Shown here one piece after another: positions 9,324 through 18,339 of a stretch of 64,000 nucleotides of DNA; the stretch's first letter is position 1; each line of letters begins with the position of its first letter. This DNA is from Prado023 sp963777855 (GTDB taxonomy: Bacteria > Actinomycetota > Actinomycetes > S36-B12 > CAIYMF01): NCBI GenBank assembly GCA_963777855.1, contig CAVZRW010000002.1, positions 1 to 64,000 on the forward strand, given 5' to 3'. The notes beneath the pieces are model-generated. The model was not told where the DNA came from, searched no databases, and saw only the letters and a list, made by a program, of their open reading frames with translations. Made by a program: the position numbers and the translations under genes.

Positions 9324-10120
9324 GCGTCCTCCTCCACCCCGTCGTCGAACTCATCGGTGACCGCGCGCTCGGCGATCTGCGCGGCCTGGGCCTCGTCATC
9401 CGGGCCGCTCCAGCGCACCACGAGCTCACCGAGGGCCGAGGCCTGCTCGAAGAGGACCACCCCGTCGCGGTAGAGCTCGAGCAGCGCGAGGAACCGCCCG
9501 ACCACCACGAGCGTGGAGTCCGCGTCCTCGGTCAGCGCCCGGAAGCTCAGCGACCCCCGCCGGCGCAGGCGCTCGACCAGCACGGCGGCCTGCTCGCGCA
9601 CGCTGACCGCCGGGGCGTGCACGTGGGCCACCGAGACTCCGGGCTCCGGCGGCCGGGGCGCGAACGCCGACTCGGCGATGGCCCCGAACTCCGCCGGCCC
9701 CAGGCCGAGCAGCACCTCGGGCAGCAGCTCGGCCAGCCAGGGCTCGAGGCCCACGTCGCGGGCGCGCCGGGTGGCGGCATCCGCGAGCATGCCGTCGAGC
9801 AGGGCCGCCACCTCCTTGAAGGCCCGGTACTGCAGCAGGCGCGCGAACAGCAGGTCGCGGGCCTCCAGCAGGGCCAGGTCCTCCTCGTCCTCCACGGAGC
9901 CGTCGGGCAGCAGGCGCGCGGCCTTGAGGTCCAGCAGGGTCGCGGCGATCACCAGGAACGAGGTCGCCTCGTCGAGGTCCCACTCGGTGCCCTGGGCGCG
10001 CACATGCGCGATGAAGTCGTCGGTGACCACGTGCAGGGCCAGCTCGGTGACCTCGATGCGATGCTTGGCGATCAGGCTCAGGAGCAGGTCGAACGGACCC
10101 TCGAAACCGGCCACGCGCAC
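9320..10120 (-). CDS. scpA: Segregation and condensation protein A (kleisin)
   Basis: The kleisin subunit of bacterial condensin, bridging SMC heads. The N-terminal signature VRVAGFEGPFDLLLSLIAKHRIEV and the C-terminal winged-helix segment are present (266 aa from the GTG at 10118-10120). A more natural start is the GTG near 10198-10200, just after the parA stop (VTEIDLAAEPSLA). It joins the in-frame GPEPVPGEPRVAFA segment only if one base is missing near 10160, so the annotated N-terminus may be short by about 25 residues. It overlaps scpB by 4 bp. Confidence 0.93.
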   Translation of the reverse strand: MRVAGFEGPFDLLLSLIAKHRIEVTELALHVVTDDFIAHVRAQGTEWDLDEATSFLVIAATLLDLKAARLLPDGSVEDEEDLALLEARDLLFARLLQYRAFKEVAALLDGMLADAATRRARDVGLEPWLAELLPEVLLGLGPAEFGAIAESAFAPRPPEPGVSVAHVHAPAVSVREQAAVLVERLRRRGSLSFRALTEDADSTLVVVGRFLALLELYRDGVVLFEQASALGELVVRWSGPDDEAQAAQIAERAVTDEFDDGVEEDA

Positions 10121-10204
10121 CGCGAACGCGACCCGCGGCTCGCCCGGGACCGGCTCGGGGCCGCCAGCGACGGCTCGGCGGCCAGATCGATCTCCGTCAC
10201 CTGC

Positions 10205-11131
10205 TCACCCGAGGGCCAGCTGCTCGGGCTCGGGCTCGCCGGGCGGAGGCGGGGCTGTGCCGATGGCCTCCGGGTCCACCCGGGCGACCACCTCGCGGGC
10301 CAGCTGCCGGTAGGCCACCGCCGCCGGGCTGGTCGGCGCGTACGCCGTGATCGGCAGGCCTGCCACCGAGGTCTCGGGGAACTTCACCGTCCTGTTGATC
10401 ACGGTGTGGAACACGTCGTCGCCGAAGGCCTCGACCACGCGGGCCAGCACCTCCCGGGCGTGCACGGTGCGGTCGAACATGGTCGGCAGCACGCCGCACA
10501 CCTGCAGGTCGGGGTTGGTGCGCTCCTGGATCTTCTTGACCGTGTCCAGCAGCAGGGCCACGCCACGCAGGGAGAAGTACTCGCACTCCAGCGGGATGAT
10601 CACCCACGCCGCGGCGGTCAGCGCATTGACGGTGAGCAGGCCCAGCGAGGGCTGGCAGTCGATGAGGATCACGTCGTAGTCGTTGCGAACCGGGCGCAGG
10701 GCGCGCATCAGCGCCTGCTCGCGGCCGACCTCGGAGACCAGCAGCAGCTCGGCCCCGGAGAGGTCGATGTTCGCCGGCATCAGGTCCATGCCTGGCACGC
10801 CCGTGCGCCGGATGACCTGCTGGGCCGTGGCCTCGCCGGTGATCATCACGTCGTAGATGGTGTGCTCGAGGGTGTGCGGGTGGATCCCCACGCCCGCCCC
10901 GAGGGCCCCCTGCGGGTCGAAGTCGACCAGCAGCACGCGCCAGCCGTACTCGGCCATCGCGGCGCCGAGGTTGATCGTCGTGGTGGTCTTGCCCACGCCG
11001 CCCTTCTGGTTGCACAGGGCGATGATCTCGGCCGGGCCGCCGTGCGACCGCGGCCCGGGTACCCCGAACTCGGGCAGCGGTCGGCCCGTGGGGCCCAGTC
11101 CGTCGCGGGCAGGGCGTGCTGTCTCAGCCAT
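10205..11131 (-). CDS. ParA/Soj-family chromosome partitioning ATPase
   Basis: A ParA-type P-loop ATPase of 308 aa. The deviant Walker A box NQKGGVGKTTT (residues 41-51, Lys43 and Lys48) and Walker A' (VLLVDFDPQG) and Walker B (VILIDCQPSLG) segments are clear. The ATG at 11129-11131 has an AGGAGG site. This copy lies next to scpA-scpB, like the Rv1708 gene of M. tuberculosis, and has no ParB partner here. It is therefore the scp-linked paralogue and not necessarily the origin-proximal ParA. Confidence 0.93.
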   Translation of the reverse strand: MAETARPARDGLGPTGRPLPEFGVPGPRSHGGPAEIIALCNQKGGVGKTTTTINLGAAMAEYGWRVLLVDFDPQGALGAGVGIHPHTLEHTIYDVMITGEATAQQVIRRTGVPGMDLMPANIDLSGAELLLVSEVGREQALMRALRPVRNDYDVILIDCQPSLGLLTVNALTAAAWVIIPLECEYFSLRGVALLLDTVKKIQERTNPDLQVCGVLPTMFDRTVHAREVLARVVEAFGDDVFHTVINRTVKFPETSVAGLPITAYAPTSPAAVAYRQLAREVVARVDPEAIGTAPPPPGEPEPEQLALG

Positions 11132-11244
11132 CGGACACCTCCTGACGGCCAGAGCCTAGTTGACCGGAGCACGCCCCCGACACGGCCCGCGTGTCGCAGG
11201 GCTGCGGGGAACCCGCCGGCCCGGTCAGCACCCGTGCGACGGGC

Positions 11245-12174
11245 TCAGCCCCGCGCGCGGGGATGGGCCAGCGCGTACACCTCCCGCAGGTGCTCCACCG
11301 TGACCTTCGTGTAGACCTGCGTGGTGGTCACCGAGGCGTGGCCGAGCAGCTCCTGCACCACGCGCACGTCCGCCCCGCCGTCGAGCATGTGCGTGGCGAA
11401 CGAGTGGCGCAGGGTGTGCGGGGAGACCTCGGCGGTCACCCCGGCCCGGTCGGCGGCAGCCCGCAGGATCGTCCACGCGCTCTGCCGGGAGAGCCGACCC
11501 CCGCGCGAGTTGAGGAACACCGCCGGCTGTGCCCCGACGAGCAGCGCGGGGCGGGCGCGCACCAGGTAGGCCGAGAGGGCCTCGCGGGCCTTGCTCCCCA
11601 CGGGCACGAGCCGCTCCTTGCCGCCCTTGCCGCGCAGGAGCGCCACTCCGGCCTCGACCTCGAGGTCGTCGACGTCGAGGCCGACCGCCTCGCTGATCCG
11701 CGCCCCCGTGCCGTAGAGGAACTCCAACAGCGCCCGATCGCGCAGGCCCAGCGGCTCGGCGGCGACCCCGCCCGTGCTGGTCAGGATCGCCTCCACCTCG
11801 TCGAGGCCCAGGGCCTTCGGCAGCCGCTTGGCCGCCGCCGGGGGCTTGACCTCCCGACCAGGGTCAGAGGCCGCGATCCCCTCGCGCAGCGCGAATCGGT
11901 GGAACCCGCGCACCGCCACGAGCGTGCGCGCGGCACTGGCCGCCGACAGCGGCGGGTGGGTCGAGCTGCCCTGGCGCAGCCACGCCAGGAAGTCGCCGAG
12001 GTCGGCCTCGGTCACCTCGTCGGCGCTCGTGATCCCGCGTGCAGCACAGAACTCCAGGTACCGGCGCAGGTCGCGTCCGTAGGCCGACAGCGAGTTCGGC
12101 GCGAGGCCGCGCTCCACCGCGAGGTGGTCGCGGTAGGCCTGCGCAGAGCGCGCGAGCGGACTGGGGGCGCCCAC
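11245..12174 (-). CDS. xerD: Tyrosine recombinase XerD
   Basis: A site-specific tyrosine recombinase (309 aa) that resolves chromosome dimers at dif with XerC. The N-terminal SAM-like core-binding domain (about residues 5-100) precedes the catalytic domain. Catalytic residues are visible: Arg159 (GTGARISE), Lys183 (GKGGKER), His253 and Arg256 (HTLRHSFATH), His279 (LGHASVTTTQVY) and Tyr288. The GTG start (12172-12174) directly abuts the ald stop TAG, so it is probably read through from ald. No integron or phage context suggests another role. Confidence 0.94.
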   Translation of the reverse strand: MGAPSPLARSAQAYRDHLAVERGLAPNSLSAYGRDLRRYLEFCAARGITSADEVTEADLGDFLAWLRQGSSTHPPLSAASAARTLVAVRGFHRFALREGIAASDPGREVKPPAAAKRLPKALGLDEVEAILTSTGGVAAEPLGLRDRALLEFLYGTGARISEAVGLDVDDLEVEAGVALLRGKGGKERLVPVGSKAREALSAYLVRARPALLVGAQPAVFLNSRGGRLSRQSAWTILRAAADRAGVTAEVSPHTLRHSFATHMLDGGADVRVVQELLGHASVTTTQVYTKVTVEHLREVYALAHPRARG

Positions 12175-13290
12175 CTAGGCCAGCACCGACTCCAGCGTGG
12201 CGTGCGCCAGGCCGAACTCGTGGGCGACGGCGCCGTAGACGACCTGCCCATCGTGGACGTTGAGCCCGAGGGCCAGGGCGTGGTCGTCCAGGCAGGCCTG
12301 CTTCCAGCCCTTGTTGGCCAGGGCCACCGCGTAGGGCAGGGTCACGTTGGTCAGCGCGTAGGTGGAGGTGTGCGGCACCGCGCCGGGCATGTTGGCCACG
12401 CAGTAGAACACCGAGTTGTGCACCCGGTAGGTGGGGTCGGCATGCGTCGTGGGCCGCGAGTCCTCGAAGCAGCCGCCCTGGTCGATGGCGATGTCGACAA
12501 GCACCGAGCCGGGCTTCATCCGGGAGACCAGCTCGTTGCTGACCAGCTTCGGGGCCTTGGCGCCGGGCACCAGCACCGCGCCGATCACCAGGTCGGCGTC
12601 GAGCACCGCGCGCTCGACCTCGTAGGCGTTGGAGGCGATGGTCTGCATGTGGCCCTGGTAGATGGCGTCCATCTGGCGCAGCCGGGCGATGTTGAGGTCC
12701 ATCAGCAGCACCTCGGCCTGCATGCCCAGGGCGATCGCCGCCGCGTTCTGCCCGGCCACCCCAGCGCCCAGGACGACGACCTTGGCCGCGTACACGCCCG
12801 ACACGCCGCCCATGAGGGTGCCGCGCCCGCCGTAGGCGCGCATGAGGGCGTGGGCGCCGACCTGCGGGGCCAGCCGCCCGGCCACCTCCGACATGGGCGC
12901 GAGCAGGGGCAGCGAGCGGTCGGGCAGCTCGACGGTCTCGTAGGCGATCGCGGTGGTGCCCGAGTCGATCAGCGCGTCCGTGCACTCCCGCGAGGCGGCC
13001 AGGTGCAGGTAGGTGAACAGGGTCTGGCCCGCCCGCATGCGGTGGTACTCCTCGGCGATGGGCTCCTTGACCTTGAGGATGAGCTCGCCGGTGGCCCACA
13101 CCTCGTCGGCGGTGTCCAGGATCGTGGCTCCGGCCCGCTGGAACTCCTCGTTGGTGATCGACGAGCCCAGGCCCGCGTCGCGCTGGACGTAGACCTCGTG
13201 GCCGTTCAGGCGCAGCTCGTTGACCCCGGCCGGGGTGATCGCGACGCGGAACTCGTTGTTCTTGACCTCGCTGGGGATGCCGACCCTCAT
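12175..13290 (-). CDS. ald: Alanine dehydrogenase
   Basis: NAD-dependent L-alanine dehydrogenase (371 aa): L-alanine to pyruvate and ammonia. Start ATG 13288-13290 with a GAGAGGA site. The N-terminal signature MRVGIPSEVKNNEFRVAITP, the catalytic region LKVKEPIAEEYH and TYLHLAAS, and the Rossmann segment VVVLGAGVAGQNAAAIALG are present. It lies between the NUDIX gene and xerD, within an otherwise conserved block. In M. tuberculosis ald (Rv2780) is located elsewhere, so its placement here is lineage-specific. Confidence 0.95.
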   Translation of the reverse strand: MRVGIPSEVKNNEFRVAITPAGVNELRLNGHEVYVQRDAGLGSSITNEEFQRAGATILDTADEVWATGELILKVKEPIAEEYHRMRAGQTLFTYLHLAASRECTDALIDSGTTAIAYETVELPDRSLPLLAPMSEVAGRLAPQVGAHALMRAYGGRGTLMGGVSGVYAAKVVVLGAGVAGQNAAAIALGMQAEVLLMDLNIARLRQMDAIYQGHMQTIASNAYEVERAVLDADLVIGAVLVPGAKAPKLVSNELVSRMKPGSVLVDIAIDQGGCFEDSRPTTHADPTYRVHNSVFYCVANMPGAVPHTSTYALTNVTLPYAVALANKGWKQACLDDHALALGLNVHDGQVVYGAVAHEFGLAHATLESVLA

Positions 13291-13381
13291 GGCCTGTCCT
13301 CTCGCTGGCAACGGGGGCGCAGGGTCCGCACGACGCTGCACCGGCGGCGAGCGTACCGGAACCTCCGGGCTGACGGAATCC

Positions 13382-14026
13382 TCAGCCGCGTCGGGCTGCA
13401 AGTGCGAGAACCGCAGCCACGGCCGTCGCGTTCGTCATGGATCCGTCGAGACAACGCTCGACCGCTTCGGAAATCGTAACCCAGACCTGCGGCAGGTCGC
13501 GCTCCTCAGCCTCCCCCGTCTGGGGGCGGGCGTCTGCGTCGAGGTGCAGGCCCGTGGCGGTGAAGACGGTGATCCGCTCGCTGGTCCCGCCGGGGCTCAG
13601 GGCCAGGCTGAGCAGGGGCTCCCAGTGCTCCGCGGTGACGCCGGCCTCCTCCAGCAGCTCCCGGCGGGCGCACTCCAGCGGGTCCTCGCCGGGCACGTCG
13701 AGCAGGCCGGCCGGGATCTCCCACAGGTAGGCCCCCACCGGGTGGCGGTACTGGCGGATCAGCAGCACGCGCCCCTGGTCGTCGACTGCCGCCACGGCCA
13801 CCGCACCGGGGTGGCGCAGCACGTCGCGCACGACCACATCGCCGTCGATGTCGACCGTGTCCGACCAGATCGACCACTTGGCCCCGGTGAACCGGTGCTC
13901 CTCGGCAACCACCGGGAAGGTGTGCGGCACGTCGACGAGGTCGGCTGTGGACACCGGACCCGATGCGGCGCCGGACACCGTGCCCGCAGTCGTGCCCGCG
14001 GACGGGTCGTTGGCCGGGCCGCTCAC
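13382..14026 (-). CDS. NUDIX hydrolase, ADP-ribose pyrophosphatase type
   Basis: A NUDIX hydrolase of 214 aa, probably acting on ADP-ribose or a related nucleoside diphosphate sugar. The complete NUDIX box (residues 107-130) reads GLLDVPGEDPLECARRELLEE then AGV. The preceding IRQYRHPVGAYLWEIPAG is typical of ADP-ribose pyrophosphatases. The first 30 residues are a low-complexity G/S/A/T tail. The GTG at 14024-14026 overlaps the pyrG stop (GTGA). The equivalent M. tuberculosis gene is Rv1700, next to pyrG. Confidence 0.92.
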   Translation of the reverse strand: MSGPANDPSAGTTAGTVSGAASGPVSTADLVDVPHTFPVVAEEHRFTGAKWSIWSDTVDIDGDVVVRDVLRHPGAVAVAAVDDQGRVLLIRQYRHPVGAYLWEIPAGLLDVPGEDPLECARRELLEEAGVTAEHWEPLLSLALSPGGTSERITVFTATGLHLDADARPQTGEAEERDLPQVWVTISEAVERCLDGSMTNATAVAAVLALAARRG

Positions 14027-15651
14027 GCGTGGGCCGCGCGCCGAGCCAGGGCGGCGCTCACCAGGCCCACGAACAGCGGGTGCCCACGCGTGGGCCGGGA
14101 GCGGAACTCCGGGTGGGCCTGGGTGCCCACGTAGTACGGGTGCACCTCGCGGGGCAGCTCGACGAACTCCACGAGGTGGCCGTCCGGGGAGGTGCCCGAG
14201 AACACCAGGCCGGCCTCGGCCAGCTGGGCGCGGTAGGCGTTGTTGACCTCGTAGCGGTGGCGGTGGCGCTCGGCCACCGAGGTGGCGCCGTACGCCTCGG
14301 CGACAACCGAGCCGGGCTCCAGGACCGCCGGGTAGAGGCCCAGGCGCATGGTGCCGCCCATGTCCCGGTCACCGCTGACCACGTCCACCTGGTCGGCCAT
14401 GGTGGCCACCACCGGGTGCGTCGTCGCCTCGTCGAACTCCAGGGAGTTGGCGTCCTCGAGCCCGGCGAGGTTGCGCGCGGCCTCGATGACCATGCACTGC
14501 AGCCCCAGGCACAGGCCCAGCGCCGGGGTACCGGTCTGCCGGGCGTAGGTGAGCGCGCCGAGCTTGCCCTCGATGCCGCGCACGCCGAACCCGCCCGGCA
14601 CGCAGATGGCGTCCACCCCGTCGAGGGCCTTCGCCGCACCCTCAGGGGTGGCGCAGTCGTCGGAGGCGACCCAGCGCAGCACGACCCGCGAGTCGTTGGC
14701 GAACCCGCCGGCGCGCAGGGCCTCGGTGACCGACAGGTAGGCATCCGGCAGGTCGACGTACTTGCCGACCAGTGCCACGGTCACCTCGTGGGCGGGGCTG
14801 TGCACCCGCTGGAGCAGACCACCCCACGCCGTCCAGTCCACGTCGCGGAACGGCAGGCCGAGGCGGCGCACCACGTAGGCGTCGAGGCCCTCTGTGTGCA
14901 GCACCTTGGGGATGTCGTAGATCGAGGGCGCGTCGACGGCGGCCACCACGGCCTCGTCGTCGACGTCGCACATCAGCGAGACCTTGCGCTTGATGCTCAC
15001 CGGCACGGGCCGGTCGGCGCGCAGCACGATTGCGTCGGGCTGCAGGCCGATGGAGCGCAGGGCGGCGACCGAGTGCTGGGTTGGCTTGGTCTTGAGCTCC
15101 CCGGAGGGCCCGATGTAGGGCAGGAGCGAGACGTGCAGCACGAACGTGTTGTCGCGGCCGACCTCGTGGCGGATCTGGCGCACCGACTCCAGGAACGGCA
15201 GGCTCTCGATGTCGCCGACCGTGCCGCCCACCTCGGTGATCACGACGTCGACGCCCGGCTCGGCCATCTCCCGGATGCGGCGCTTGATCTCGTTGGTGAT
15301 GTGCGGGATCACCTGCACGGTGTCCCCGAGGTACTCGCCGCGGCGCTCCTTGGCGATCACCGTCGAGTACACCTGACCGGTGGTGACGTTCGCCGAGCCG
15401 TGCAGGTCGGTGTCCAGGAACCGCTCGTAGTGCCCCACGTCGAGGTCGGTCTCGGCGCCGTCGTCGGTGACGAACACCTCGCCGTGCTGGAACGGGTTCA
15501 TGGTCCCGGGATCCACGTTGAGGTAGGGATCCAGCTTCTGCATCGTCACCCGCAGGCCGCGGGCCTTGAGCAGGCTGCCCAGGGAGGAGGCCGTCAGGCC
15601 CTTGCCCAGGGAGGAGGCGACGCCTCCGGTGACGAACACGTGCTTGGTCAT
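14023..15651 (-). CDS. pyrG: CTP synthase
   Basis: CTP synthase: UTP + ATP + glutamine to CTP, the last step of pyrimidine nucleotide synthesis. The N-terminal synthase domain starts MTKHVFVTGGVASSLGKGLT (P-loop). The C-terminal class I glutamine amidotransferase domain carries the nucleophile in LGLCLGLQCM and the His/Glu in TQAHPEF. I chose the ATG at 15649-15651, which gives the canonical N-terminus; an in-frame ATG at 15664-15666 would add MGAPH. Neither has a strong ribosome site. It is about 540 aa, normal for the family, and its stop overlaps the NUDIX start. Confidence 0.96.
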   Translation of the reverse strand: MTKHVFVTGGVASSLGKGLTASSLGSLLKARGLRVTMQKLDPYLNVDPGTMNPFQHGEVFVTDDGAETDLDVGHYERFLDTDLHGSANVTTGQVYSTVIAKERRGEYLGDTVQVIPHITNEIKRRIREMAEPGVDVVITEVGGTVGDIESLPFLESVRQIRHEVGRDNTFVLHVSLLPYIGPSGELKTKPTQHSVAALRSIGLQPDAIVLRADRPVPVSIKRKVSLMCDVDDEAVVAAVDAPSIYDIPKVLHTEGLDAYVVRRLGLPFRDVDWTAWGGLLQRVHSPAHEVTVALVGKYVDLPDAYLSVTEALRAGGFANDSRVVLRWVASDDCATPEGAAKALDGVDAICVPGGFGVRGIEGKLGALTYARQTGTPALGLCLGLQCMVIEAARNLAGLEDANSLEFDEATTHPVVATMADQVDVVSGDRDMGGTMRLGLYPAVLEPGSVVAEAYGATSVAERHRHRYEVNNAYRAQLAEAGLVFSGTSPDGHLVEFVELPREVHPYYVGTQAHPEFRSRPTRGHPLFVGLVSAALARRAAHA

Positions 15652-15707
15652 GTGAGGCGCACCCATGGGCCACCAGACTATCCCGGCGCGGGACCGCTTC
15701 GGAGCGA

Positions 15708-17437
15708 TCAGGCGCGCGACGCGCTGTGCGCCAGCGCCAGCAGCTCACGGGCATGGGCGCCCGCGGACTCGGAATCGGCCAGCCCGGCGAGCATCCGCGA
15801 GAGCTCGCGCACCCGGTCCTCGGCGTCGACCTGCTGCACGGACGACTCGGTGATCGCCCCGTCGGAGTCCTTGGTGACCACCAGGTGCCGGTCGGCGAAG
15901 GCCGCCACCTGCGCCAGGTGGGTCACGACGATCACCTGGGTGCGCCCGCTCAGCAGGCGCAGACGGCGGCCCACCTCGATGGCCGCCGCGCCCCCGACCC
16001 CGGCGTCGACCTCGTCGAAGACCATCGTGGGCACCGGGTCGGCCCCGGCGAGCACCACCTGGATCGCGAGCATGATCCGGGAGAGCTCACCGCCGGAGGC
16101 CGCCTGGGCGATGGGCCGCAGCGGGGAGCCGGCGTTGGCGGCCAGGGCGAGGGTGACGTCGTCGACCCCACTGGCCCGGAACGCCACGGGCGCGTCAGCC
16201 CCGGGCAGCAGCAGGCCCTCCGGGTCGGGCGTGGTGCCGAGGGTGAACTCGACACGGGCCCGCGGCATCGCCAGGGCCGCGAGCTCCTCGGTGACCAGGG
16301 CGGAGAACCGGGCCGCGGCCTCGCGCCGCAGTGCGCTGCAGCGCGGCGCACGTCCGGGCCATCGCGGCACGCTGGGCCTCGACCTCGGCGGTCGAGCTCC
16401 TCGATCCGGTCGTCGGCCCCGGCCAGGCGGGCCATCGTGCCGGCGGCCTCGGCGGCCCAGGCCAGCACCTCGTCGACGTCGCTGCCGTACTTGCGGGTCA
16501 GCCGCGCCAGGTCGGCGCGGCGCTGCTGGGCAGCGGCCAGCCGGCGCGGGTCGGCGTCCACGTCGGCGGCGTAGGCCGAGAGGTCGGCGGCCACGTCGCC
16601 GAGCAGGGCCATCGCCGAGCGGATCGAGGAGGCGTGCTCGGCCAGCGCCGGGTCGTGCGGGGCTGCGGCCTCCAGCGCCCGTCGGGCCGTGGCGAGCAGG
16701 CCCATCGCGTCGGCACCGCCGTCGTGGGTGCTCTCGGCCACGATCGCCTCGTGGGCCTCCCGCGCGGCGGTCACGAGGGTGTCGGCGTGGGCCAGCCGCT
16801 CGGACTCGGCGGCCAGGGCCAGGTCCTCGCCGGGCTGCGGGTCGACCTCGGCGATCTCGGCCAGGGAGAACTCGAGCAGGTCCAGCTCCCGGGCGCGCTC
16901 CATGGCGCTGGTGCGCAGCGCCGCGAGCTCGCCGGTCAGGCGGCGCAGGTGCGCGTGGCCGGCGGCGACCTCGGCGGCGAGGTCCTGGGTCTGCGACCCG
17001 GCGAAGGCGTCGAGCAGCGCGAGGGCCCGCGCGCCGATCCGGGTCTGGTCGTGCTGGCCGTGGATGACCAGCAGCTGCCCCACCACCTCGGCCATCAGCG
17101 CGGTGGGAACGCCCCGACCGCCGAGCACGCTGCGCCCACGCGCGGCGATGATCCGCGCGGCTGTCAGCCCGTCCTCGTCGACGATCCCGCCGGCCTCGCG
17201 CACGGCCTCGGCCACGGCCTCGTCGGGGGCGTCGAACCAGCCCTCCACCGCGGCCTGCGCTGCCCCGGTGCGCACCAGGGCGGGGTCGGCGCGGCCCCCG
17301 CCGAGCAGGCCCAGGCCGGTCACCACCATGGTCTTGCCCGCGCCGGTCTCGCCGGTGACGGCGGTGAACCCGCCGTCGAACCGGGCGGTGGCCTCAGCGA
17401 TGACGCCCAGGCTGGAGATGCGCAGCTCGTGGATCAC
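15708..17437 (-). CDS. recN: DNA repair protein RecN, two frameshifts
   Basis: RecN is an SMC-like ATPase of double-strand-break repair. The N-terminus (GTG 17435-17437, VIHELRISSLGVIAEA) has the Walker A segment VTGETGAGKTMVV, followed by the long coiled coil. The frame breaks near 16395 after DDRIEELD. A short middle piece (AEVEAQRAAMARTCAALQR) lies in a second frame. From about 16325 a third frame gives the C-terminus with the ABC signature ASGGELSRIMLAIQ and Walker B TMVFDEVDAGVGG, ending at 15708. Two nearby indels in an otherwise complete gene suggest sequence error. The start overlaps the nadK stop (GTGA). Confidence 0.88.
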
Positions 17438-18339
17438 CGTCGGGCCTCCGCCGCCCCCCGCCAGCTGTCGATCGGCAGGGCGAACTTGGCCACCAGGCGG
17501 TCGGTGAACGGTGCGTCGCGCAGCCGGGCGAAGGCGACGGCCTCGGGGTGGCGGCGGACCTCGATCCGGGCGCTGTGCGGCAGCGCGAACGAGCGCCGGC
17601 CGTCGGCCCACATGATCCCCTGCTTCTCCGGGGCCACGCTCTCCACCGCGATCACGCTGGCCGGTGAGGTGACCAGCGGCCGCGCGAACAGCGCGTGCGC
17701 GCTCAGCGGGACCATCAGCAGGGCCTCCACCTCGGGCCAGACGATCGGCCCTCCGGCGGAGAAGGCGTAGGCCGTGGAACCGGTGGGCGTGGCGCAGACG
17801 ACTCCGTCGCAGTTCCAGCGCGAGAGCGGCCGGCCGTCCACCTCGACCATCAGGTCGAGCATCCGGTCCTCGGGGGCCTTCTCGATGGAGACCTCGTTGA
17901 GCGCCCAGGTGCGGGCCACCTCCGTGCCCTCGACGAGGATGCGGGCCTCGACGGTCAGCCGCTCCTCCACGCGGTAGTGGCGAGCCACGACGGCGTCGAC
18001 GACCTCGGCCAGGTCCTCCCGCTCCAGCTCGGCGAGGAACCCCACGTGCCCCAGGTTCACGCCCAGCAGCGGCACGCCCTGGCCGCGGGCGCGCTCGGCG
18101 CCCTTGAGGATGGTGCCGTCGCCGCCGAGCACGACGACGAGCTCGCACCCCTGCGCCGCGGCGCCGTCGGGGTCGGGGCTCACCGAGCGGACCGCGGGGA
18201 CCTCGAGGGCCGGCCATTCGTCTGCGGGGGCGGCGACCGTGAGGCCCTGGGCGATCAGCCCCTCGGCGGTCGCCCGGGCGGCGGCGACGGCCTCCCGGCG
18301 CCGGGTGTTGGTGACCAGCAGGATCGTGCGCTCGCTCAC
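17434..18339 (-). CDS. nadK: NAD kinase
   Basis: NAD kinase (301 aa) phosphorylates NAD to NADP. The start is the GTG at 18337-18339, overlapping the tlyA stop; the open frame continues upstream but without homology. The motif VVLGGDGTILKGAERARG and the second conserved region TWALNEVSIEKAPEDRMLDL, followed by DGVVCATPTGSTAYAFSAGGP, are diagnostic. It is part of the tlyA-nadK-recN unit that is conserved across actinobacteria (Rv1694-Rv1696). Both ends overlap neighbours by 4 bp. Confidence 0.95.
   Translation of the reverse strand: MSERTILLVTNTRRREAVAAARATAEGLIAQGLTVAAPADEWPALEVPAVRSVSPDPDGAAAQGCELVVVLGGDGTILKGAERARGQGVPLLGVNLGHVGFLAELEREDLAEVVDAVVARHYRVEERLTVEARILVEGTEVARTWALNEVSIEKAPEDRMLDLMVEVDGRPLSRWNCDGVVCATPTGSTAYAFSAGGPIVWPEVEALLMVPLSAHALFARPLVTSPASVIAVESVAPEKQGIMWADGRRSFALPHSARIEVRRHPEAVAFARLRDAPFTDRLVAKFALPIDSWRGAAEARR

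Noticed and set aside
9617..11314. Long plus-strand open frame of 565 codons
   Set aside because: It is antisense to scpA and parA, whose protein sequences are clearly recognisable on the minus strand.
11245..12174. XerD as a phage or island integrase
   Set aside because: It sits in the conserved core gene order with no attachment-site repeats, tRNA end or phage genes nearby.
13963..17067. Plus-strand open frame of 1034 codons
   Set aside because: It is antisense to pyrG and recN, a GC-bias artefact.
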